Of a stretch of DNA of 25,867 bases, positions 24,934 to 25,867 are shown piece after piece. Source of the stretch: a virus. The translations under genes were made by a program, and so were the position numbers. Where the stretch lies: the IMG/VR virus record IMGVR_UViG_3300007760_000088, positions 1 to 25,867 of that record, one strand, 5' to 3'. A model generated the notes under the pieces. The model was not told where the DNA came from, ran no database searches, and was given only the letters and a program-made list of their open reading frames with translations. How positions within the stretch are numbered: position 1 is the first letter of the stretch; each line of letters opens with the position of its first letter.

Positions 24934-24971
24934 AGGCATCACAGGCATCACAAGAGATCACAAGAGATCAC
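24934..24971. repeat. Short direct repeats (CATCAC/GATCAC type)
   Basis: Two exact 9-base copies of AGGCATCAC (24934-24942, 24943-24951) are followed directly by two exact 10-base copies of AAGAGATCAC (24952-24961, 24962-24971). All four units end in ATCAC. A related GATCAC lies just upstream, at 24911. Arrays of short repeats like this flank terminal repeats in T7. Confidence 0.85.
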
Positions 24972-25031
24972 AAGCCCTCTTAAGACTGCTGTGATGACAA
25001 ATTCAAATACCCCTGTTCTAAGGCCCTAGGA

Positions 25032-25054
25032 CATGCGGGACCAGTATAGGGAGA
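25032..25054 (+). promoter_or_regulatory. T7-RNA-polymerase-like promoter
   Basis: The sequence CAGTATAGGGAGA (25042-25054) differs at one base from the T7 promoter core CACTATAGGGAGA, with predicted +1 at G25049. The upstream specificity half matches T7 poorly, as expected for a divergent phage polymerase. An AT-rich tract follows it, as at the T7 primary origin. I found no second strong copy in the window, so the consensus cannot be built here. It implies a single-subunit RNA polymerase gene outside the window. Confidence 0.6.
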
Positions 25055-25067
25055 GGGAAAGACCCCC

Positions 25068-25087
25068 TATATATATATATATATATA
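25068..25087. repeat. (TA)10 dinucleotide tract
   Basis: Ten uninterrupted TA units are followed by AAAA. The tract starts 19 bases downstream of the predicted promoter start, in a genome region of otherwise mixed composition. It should melt easily, consistent with an origin DNA-unwinding element. Length could vary between isolates by slippage. Confidence 0.9.
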
Positions 25088-25150
25088 AAAAGACTCCCCA
25101 GACTAGGACTAAGAACAGGGGAGGGGATTTTAAATCCCCGACCCAAGCCA

Positions 25151-25180
25151 TCTTAAGACTTCTTAAGACTTCTTAAGAAG
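25151..25180. repeat. Tandem TCTTAAGACT repeats
   Basis: Two exact 10-base copies (25151-25160, 25161-25170) are followed by a third that matches for 8 bases (25171-25178). Another exact copy lies at 24978-24987. Each unit contains the palindrome CTTAAG. The copies at 24978 and 25151 enclose 163 bases, close to the size of the T7 terminal repeat (160), although this may be coincidence. Confidence 0.88.
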
Positions 25181-25195
25181 GGAAGAAGAAAGGAG

Positions 25196-25242
25196 GGGGC
25201 CTGGTGTGCCACATTTGCCGAGATCTCTAGACACCTAGCCCC
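25196..25242 (+). other. Hairpin upstream of the metallopeptidase gene
   Basis: GGGGC..GGTGT (25196-25207) pairs with ACACC..GCCCC (25231-25242), with a 2x2 internal loop and a 23-base apical loop. It ends 14 bases before the metallopeptidase ATG. It has no U-run, so it is not an intrinsic terminator; an RNA-processing or protein-binding site is possible. Confidence 0.35.
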
Positions 25243-25256
25243 TTCCACTTCCTCAT

Positions 25257-25619
25257 ATGCAACGCACGCTCTGTACACTCCAGGTAGGCGTGCAACAGCT
25301 GAAGGTGGTCTATGACCCTGATCTAGATGGCTGGGGGGCATACGATCCTCAAACGCACAGCATCAATATCAGCACACTGAGGTTCCCTGAACTGCAGCTG
25401 ACCGTGCTGCATGAGCTCCTGCACGCTGTAGATGACATGCTAGGCATCAAGCTCAGTGAGCAGGATGTGCGTTGTTTAGAGCAGATCTTGACACTTATAG
25501 TAAGAGACAATTACAACCTGGCGCTAGGCTGGGTTCAGGCATTTGACCCCGAAGAAAAGCATGAAATATCCACACGATTCAGAGATCAGCATGAGCCACC
25601 TGATTGCACCTCGAGCTGA
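25257..25619 (+). CDS. Small HExxH zinc metallopeptidase
   Basis: This 120-residue protein has the zinc-binding motif HELLH at residues 52-56 inside TVLHELLHAVDDMLGI, with Glu53 as the predicted catalytic base. The preceding YDPQTHSINIS segment (about 29-39) is the beta hairpin usual in small phage zincins. Similar proteins with ImmA/IrrE- or SprT-like cores are common and largely uncharacterised in phages; proposed roles include cleavage of host regulators. ATG 25257 has no ribosome site (a pyrimidine-rich stretch precedes it). GTG 25290 is an alternative that keeps the whole domain. The gene directly follows the terminal region, so it may be one of the first genes expressed if that region is the left genome end. 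Confidence 0.75.
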   Translation: MQRTLCTLQVGVQQLKVVYDPDLDGWGAYDPQTHSINISTLRFPELQLTVLHELLHAVDDMLGIKLSEQDVRCLEQILTLIVRDNYNLALGWVQAFDPEEKHEISTRFRDQHEPPDCTSS

Positions 25620-25818
25620 TCTCAGGATTGGTGGAGGGGGTGCTTCAAGGCGCAGAGCAAGCCTCAAGGTTCCTCAGCGTGAGCTAGCTCCGAGTATGAG
25701 ACAGACTGACAGGCCAGGTGCTTACATGTCTACATCAGCAGGCAGATCGTGGTCAATTGCTAGGATAGGCTCCGGGGTACGCGGGGCAGGTCCCCCACCC
25801 TCTAGAGGCGGCAGATGA
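25591..25818 (+). CDS. Small Gly/Arg/Ser-rich basic protein, unknown
   Basis: This 75-residue protein has low complexity and a high positive charge: LRIGGGGASRRRASLKV early on and GSGVRGAGPPPSRGGR at the C-terminus. No domain is recognised; it is probably disordered and could bind nucleic acid. ATG 25591 lies inside the end of the metallopeptidase gene (29-base overlap), and ATG 25561 in the same frame is also possible. Neither has a clear ribosome site. Its stop lies in a 20-base tandem repeat and overlaps an ATG (ATGA), which supports a real coding unit. Confidence 0.5.
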   Translation: MSHLIAPRADLRIGGGGASRRRASLKVPQRELAPSMRQTDRPGAYMSTSAGRSWSIARIGSGVRGAGPPPSRGGR

Positions 25819-25841
25819 GCACTAGAGGCGGCAGATGAGCA
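25802..25841 (+). repeat. Perfect 20-bp tandem duplication of a start/stop module
   Basis: CTAGAGGCGGCAGATGAGCA occurs twice, at 25802-25821 and 25822-25841, with no mismatch. Each unit carries GAGG six bases before ATG, and the ATGA of a stop/start overlap. The first ATG (25815) opens a 7-codon frame (MSTRGGR) whose TGA (25836-25838) overlaps the second ATG (25835). Confidence 0.95.
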
Positions 25842-25867
25842 AGTACTTTGATTGGATTGCGAAGCAT
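25835..25867 (+). CDS. Start of a gene cut by the window edge
   Basis: ATG 25835, preceded by GAGG at a 6-base distance, opens a frame reading MSKYFDWIAKH to the last base of the window. Eleven residues are too few to identify a family. The start is coupled to the upstream stop of a 7-codon frame created by the tandem duplication. Confidence 0.5.
   Translation, partial: MSKYFDWIAKH

Larger units (their letters stand above)
25010..25121. repeat. Long-range inverted repeat enclosing promoter and (TA)10
   Basis: CCCCTGTTCT (25010-25019) is the exact reverse complement of AGAACAGGGG (25112-25121). Inside it CCTAG (25025-25029) pairs with CTAGG (25103-25107). Further in, TATAGGG (25045-25051) pairs with CCCTATA (25065-25071). 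The nested arms bracket a phage-type promoter and a TA-rich tract, so the region could extrude as a cruciform or fold in RNA. Confidence 0.7.
24796..25256. other. Non-coding terminal region (candidate genome end / concatemer junction / origin)
   Basis: This is the only long gene-free stretch. In order it holds: direct repeats built on GATCAC or CATCAC (about 24910-24971), a TCTTAAGACT copy (24978-24987), a T7-like promoter core (25043-25054), (TA)10 (25068-25087), a palindrome GGGGATTT-T-AAATCCCC (25123-25139), three tandem TCTTAAGACT copies (25151-25178) and a hairpin (25196-25242). T7 has arrays of short repeats beside its terminal repeats and replication promoters near both ends, and this stretch follows the large terminase. 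That it is the genome end is inference; the exact cut sites cannot be seen. Confidence 0.6.

Noticed and set aside
24796-25256. CRISPR-like array or tRNA gene in the terminal repeats
   Set aside because: Units are only 9-10 bases and directly tandem without spacers, and no cloverleaf could be traced.

Overview
The window is most of the genome of a T7-like podovirus (Autographiviridae-type). Every confident gene is on the + strand, and the order follows phage T7: DNA polymerase, 5'-3' exonuclease, a gp7.3-position protein, portal, scaffold, capsid, terminator, two tail tube proteins, four internal core proteins, tail fibre, small terminase, large terminase. Genes are packed with ATGA, TAATG or TTGA start/stop overlaps. 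The host cannot be named from the sequence. A Gram-negative host is inferred from the T7-type ejection core and a probable lipoprotein. No RNA polymerase, primase/helicase or endolysin gene is visible; in T7 these lie upstream of the polymerase gene, outside this window.

Layout. Positions 1-2840 are replication and nucleotide metabolism: the C-terminal part of a family A DNA polymerase, a LAGLIDADG homing endonuclease wedged over its 3' end, a FEN-like exonuclease, and a small Nmad1/DUF1599-like protein. Positions 2821-7170 are the head module: two small proteins, portal and scaffold, then an unexpected pair of membrane proteins (a two-TM protein and a lipoprotein with a C-terminal TM), a leader with hairpins, the major capsid protein, and a very strong terminator with a C(UUCG)G loop. 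Positions 7183-19180 hold the tail nozzle and internal core. The gp12-like nozzle protein is enlarged by a probable carbohydrate-binding domain, and the gp16-like protein lacks a recognisable transglycosylase domain. Positions 19184-22844 hold a fibre with a T7 gp17 N-terminus and a C1q-like tip, a second adhesin with Calx-beta-like domains, a holin-like protein and a small structural candidate. Positions 22844-24795 are the packaging genes.

Positions 24796-25256 form the only long non-coding stretch. It carries short direct-repeat arrays, a T7-RNA-polymerase-like promoter (CAGTATAGGGAGA), a (TA)10 tract and nested inverted repeats. This looks like a genome end or concatemer junction combined with a promoter-type replication origin. 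After it come a small HExxH metallopeptidase, a Gly/Arg-rich protein, and the first codons of another gene whose translation start has been duplicated by a perfect 20-bp tandem repeat.

Most interesting candidates: the terminal region, the possible holin/unimolecular-spanin pair in the capsid module, the glycan-binding insertion in the tail nozzle, the homing endonuclease at the polymerase 3' end, and the duplicated start/stop module at the right edge.
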